Shown here piece after piece: positions 62,037 to 64,000 of a stretch of DNA of 64,000 nt. The notes under the pieces were generated by a model. That model did no database searches. It saw nothing but the letters and a program-made list of their open reading frames with translations, and was not told the DNA's origin. Made by a program: the position numbers and the translations under genes. The stretch comes from Kineosporia mesophila (GTDB lineage: Bacteria > Actinomycetota > Actinomycetes > Actinomycetales > Kineosporiaceae), in assembly GCF_021129235.1 (NCBI RefSeq), contig NZ_JAJOMA010000003.1, positions 310,001-374,000 on the forward strand, in the 5' to 3' direction. How positions within the stretch are numbered: the first letter of the stretch is position 1; every line of letters begins with the position of its first letter.

Positions 62037-62833
62037 GCCTGTCGCTGGAGAACGTCACCCTGGGCTACGACGGCACCGTGGTCGCCTCGGGCCTCGACTT
62101 CGTGGTGCCGGAGGGCGAATTCACCGCCGTGATCGGGCCCAACGGGTGCGGGAAGTCGACGCTGCTCAAGGCCCTCGCCCGGGTATTGCGCCCGTCCGCG
62201 GGCCGGGTGCTGCTCGACGGCGACGACCTGCGCTCGCTGCGCCCCCCAGCCGTCGCCCGGCGGGTGGCCTCGCTCCCCCAGCACCCGATCGCCCCGGAGT
62301 CGCTGCGCGTACGCGACCTGGTGGCGCGGGGCCGGCATCCCTACCACTCACTGTGGCGTCAGTGGCTGCCCGGGGACGCCGCGATCGTCGATGCAGCGAT
62401 GGTCGCCACCGGGATCACGGATCTGGCGGACCGTCTGCTGACCGATCTGTCGGGCGGTCAGCGGCAGCGGGTCTGGATCGCGATGGTGCTGGCCCAGCAG
62501 ACGAACTACGTGCTCCTGGACGAGCCGACCTCGTTCCTCGACCTGGCCCACCAGGTCGAGCTGCTGCACCTGTGCCAGGACATGCGGGCCGACGGCCGCA
62601 CGGTGCTGACCGTGCTGCACGACATCAACCAGGCCGCGCGCTACGCCTCGCACCTGGTGGTTCTCGACCGTGGCACGGTCGTGGCCTCGGGCGAACCCGC
62701 CGAGGTGCTGACCACGGAACTGCTGGCCGACGTGTTCGGGGTGGACGGGGTGATCGGGACCGACCCGGAAAGCCGCACCCCGATGGTCACCGTGCGGGCC
62801 CGCGTCCACCCTGGAGGTCTCGTTCGGCCTTGA
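62033..62833 (+). CDS. Iron-siderophore ABC ATP-binding protein (FepC type)
   Basis: 266 residues from GTG 62033 (overlap GTGA). Walker A GPNGCGKST, signature LSGGQRQRVWIAMVLAQ, Walker B LLDEPTSFLDLAHQ, H-loop VLHDI. Its 3' end overlaps the convergent regulator gene by 47 bases. Confidence 0.95.
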   Translation: MSLSLENVTLGYDGTVVASGLDFVVPEGEFTAVIGPNGCGKSTLLKALARVLRPSAGRVLLDGDDLRSLRPPAVARRVASLPQHPIAPESLRVRDLVARGRHPYHSLWRQWLPGDAAIVDAAMVATGITDLADRLLTDLSGGQRQRVWIAMVLAQQTNYVLLDEPTSFLDLAHQVELLHLCQDMRADGRTVLTVLHDINQAARYASHLVVLDRGTVVASGEPAEVLTTELLADVFGVDGVIGTDPESRTPMVTVRARVHPGGLVRP

Positions 62834-63263
62834 ACCGCGCCCATTCACTGCCCAGCCGGGAGTCGATGAGCCAGCCCATGTAGTCACGCATGTTCCGGAC
62901 CCGCTCCCACGCGCGACCCCCCTCCCGCACGAACGGCAGCGTCTCCTCGGCCAGCTTGCGCTGATCCGTCAGGTACCGCTGCTCGGTCGCGAGGAAGCCC
63001 GCCCAGACGTCCTCGTCCATCAGGAAGTAGTGCGACCGCTCGCCCGGCCGGCGCACCCGCCGCACGAACCCCCGGTCCACCAGCGCCCGGGTGTAGGACG
63101 ATACCGACCCCGCGCTGATCCCCAGCTGCTCCGCGAGCTCGGTCGGACTGACCCCGTCCGACTCGTCCACCAGCAGGTACCCCGCGATCAGCCCTTCGAT
63201 GCGCGAGGCACCGGTGGCGGACCAGGAGTCGGCAAAACGCTCCACGAACTGACGCTGGTGCAT
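62787..63263 (-). CDS. GbsR/MarR-like winged-helix regulator
   Basis: 158 residues from ATG 63263 (MHQRQFVERFADSWSATGASR), the typical start of the GbsR/MarR-like group; the frame further upstream is not coding. Winged helix GVSPTELAEQLGISAGSVSSYTR and wing RRPGERSHYFL, then a C-terminal helical dimer region. No iron-binding or metal motif seen; a role in controlling the neighbouring iron operon is not indicated. Confidence 0.88.
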   Translation of the reverse strand: MHQRQFVERFADSWSATGASRIEGLIAGYLLVDESDGVSPTELAEQLGISAGSVSSYTRALVDRGFVRRVRRPGERSHYFLMDEDVWAGFLATEQRYLTDQRKLAEETLPFVREGGRAWERVRNMRDYMGWLIDSRLGSEWARFKAERDLQGGRGPAR

Positions 63264-63672
63264 GGGAAACAGTATTTCAGGGCCGTGTAGACGGATGGGG
63301 GAAGGTCTGTGCGCTACCACCGCACCGGTCTTCCCCGGTCTTGCCTGACTCGACACCCCGGCCCGCAAGCGGACGGGCCGTGGCGTCCAGACCATGGGCG
63401 GGCTGATCCAAGCGTGGCCTGCGATCCGGCGACCGCACCCGGCCCGCAGTACAGGACAGCGCCCCACACCTTCGTCAGTTCGGGCACCGGCCCCGAATGA
63501 GTGACGTACACACATGGCGCCGAGCCCGTCGGGCAGACAGTGCCTGGCCGAGCAACTGCGACCGGGCAACCGCCCCCTGCCGAATCTCGCTCAGGGCAAC
63601 CCACGGCTCCCGCATGCCTCCAGGATGCCGGTCTCGGAGAGACTCCGGGACGGGGTGTGGACCACCGTGATC
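63264..63672. other. Intergenic region, no gene seen
   Basis: About 410 bases with no frame showing family features. It contains short G/C-rich palindromes (e.g. GGTCTTCCCCGG near 63332), and weak resemblance to the dispersed repeat near 63297. The reading frames crossing it are short or antisense. Confidence 0.5.
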
Positions 63673-63711
63673 GGGGTGGATCCGTGCGCTGTGATCGCAC
63701 GGATCCACCCC
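63673..63711 (-). terminator. Terminator of the GNAT gene
   Basis: Perfect 16-base stem GGGGTGGATCCGTGCG (63673-63688) with its complement at 63696-63711 and a 7-base loop, just after the stop of the acetyltransferase gene. No T-run. Confidence 0.8.
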
Positions 63712-63716
63712 CATCA

Positions 63717-64000
63717 TCAGCCGGCCGGCCGTTCGTCGTCCGACAGGATCGCGAACAGCAGCGAGTCCCGCCACCGGTCACGGACCTTCAGGTGCCGGCG
63801 CATGCGCCCCTCGTACTCCAGACCGACCTTCCGCAGCACGTTCTCCGAGGCCTTGTTCTCCGGATCGCAGGTCGCCGAGATTCTTTCGAGGCCGAAGCAC
63901 TCGAAGCCCCAGTGCACCAGGGCCCGCGACGCCTCGGTGGCGTAGCCCTTGCCCCACTCGTCGCGGCGCAGCACGTACCCGAACTCACCCCGCCGGTGCG
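63717..64000 (-). CDS. GNAT acetyltransferase (RimJ/RimL type), N-terminus beyond window
   Basis: The frame is open to the right edge, giving about 94 residues. GYVLRRDEWGKGYATEASRA holds the acetyl-CoA pyrophosphate-binding region (R/Q-x2-GxG/A as RRDEWGKGYA), then ISATCDPENKASENVLRKVG, typical of RimJ/RimL-like N-acetyltransferases. The N-terminal strands lie outside. Substrate unknown. Confidence 0.88.
   Translation of the reverse strand, partial: HRRGEFGYVLRRDEWGKGYATEASRALVHWGFECFGLERISATCDPENKASENVLRKVGLEYEGRMRRHLKVRDRWRDSLLFAILSDDERPAG

Noticed and set aside
63514-63945. 143-aa plus-strand frame crossing the right-hand terminator and GNAT gene
   Set aside because: It reads through the perfect 16-base hairpin and antisense to the GNAT gene; no domain.

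Overview
The window is very GC-rich (roughly 70 % by eye), densely packed, with many GTG starts and 1- to 8-base stop/start overlaps. Gene content (mycofactocin genes, F420-type LLM oxidoreductase, IdeR-type iron box, PRK14083-type HSP90, DinB with a C-terminal extension) points to a high-GC actinomycete chromosome. A Kineosporia-like member is possible but cannot be settled from this sequence. I see no tRNA, rRNA, CRISPR array, transposase or prophage.

Layout. 1-3283 (minus): a DUF2201/VWA-like metallopeptidase running off the left edge, a MoxR-type AAA ATPase with a TAG codon exactly at its Walker A lysine, and an unknown 442-aa partner. 3444-4656: ECF sigma factor and a membrane partner. 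4786-6198: argG, with a strong terminator. 6281-9843: two secreted metzincin paralogues around a sirtuin. 9903-15756: PHP phosphatase, nitrilase-fold amidase, methyltransferase, phosphoribosyltransferase, VOC protein, DNA polymerase IV and a universal stress protein.

15963-34800 is a dispersed mycofactocin locus. Two divergent mftD genes (one with altered active-site residues) lie 14 kb from mftABC. mftE, mftF, a mycofactocin-type SDR and an embedded MoxR/VWA pair lie between, and mftR is divergent from mftA. An HSP90 gene with three TPR-protein genes (18592-26723) sits inside this locus. Similar palindromes lie at the mftA promoter and between the mftD genes, suggesting a shared MftR regulon.

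35664-41450 is the most striking block: four genes, each starting with GTG inside the previous stop codon, ending in a 1039-aa SMC/MukB/JetC-like ATPase preceded by kleisin-like and winged-helix-like proteins. No TOPRIM (JetD) nuclease gene is visible nearby. A palindromic repeat family recurs from 26.8 to 42.1 kb, including inside two coding regions.

41447-64000: a MacB-like ABC exporter, SGNH hydrolase, two GntR regulators, an AAA ATPase, an MFS carrier, a five-gene catabolic operon of unknown substrate (50596-55930) with a convergent LysR gene, a quinone-oxidoreductase/LLM pair, an iron-siderophore uptake operon behind an iron box, a MarR/GbsR regulator and a partial GNAT acetyltransferase.
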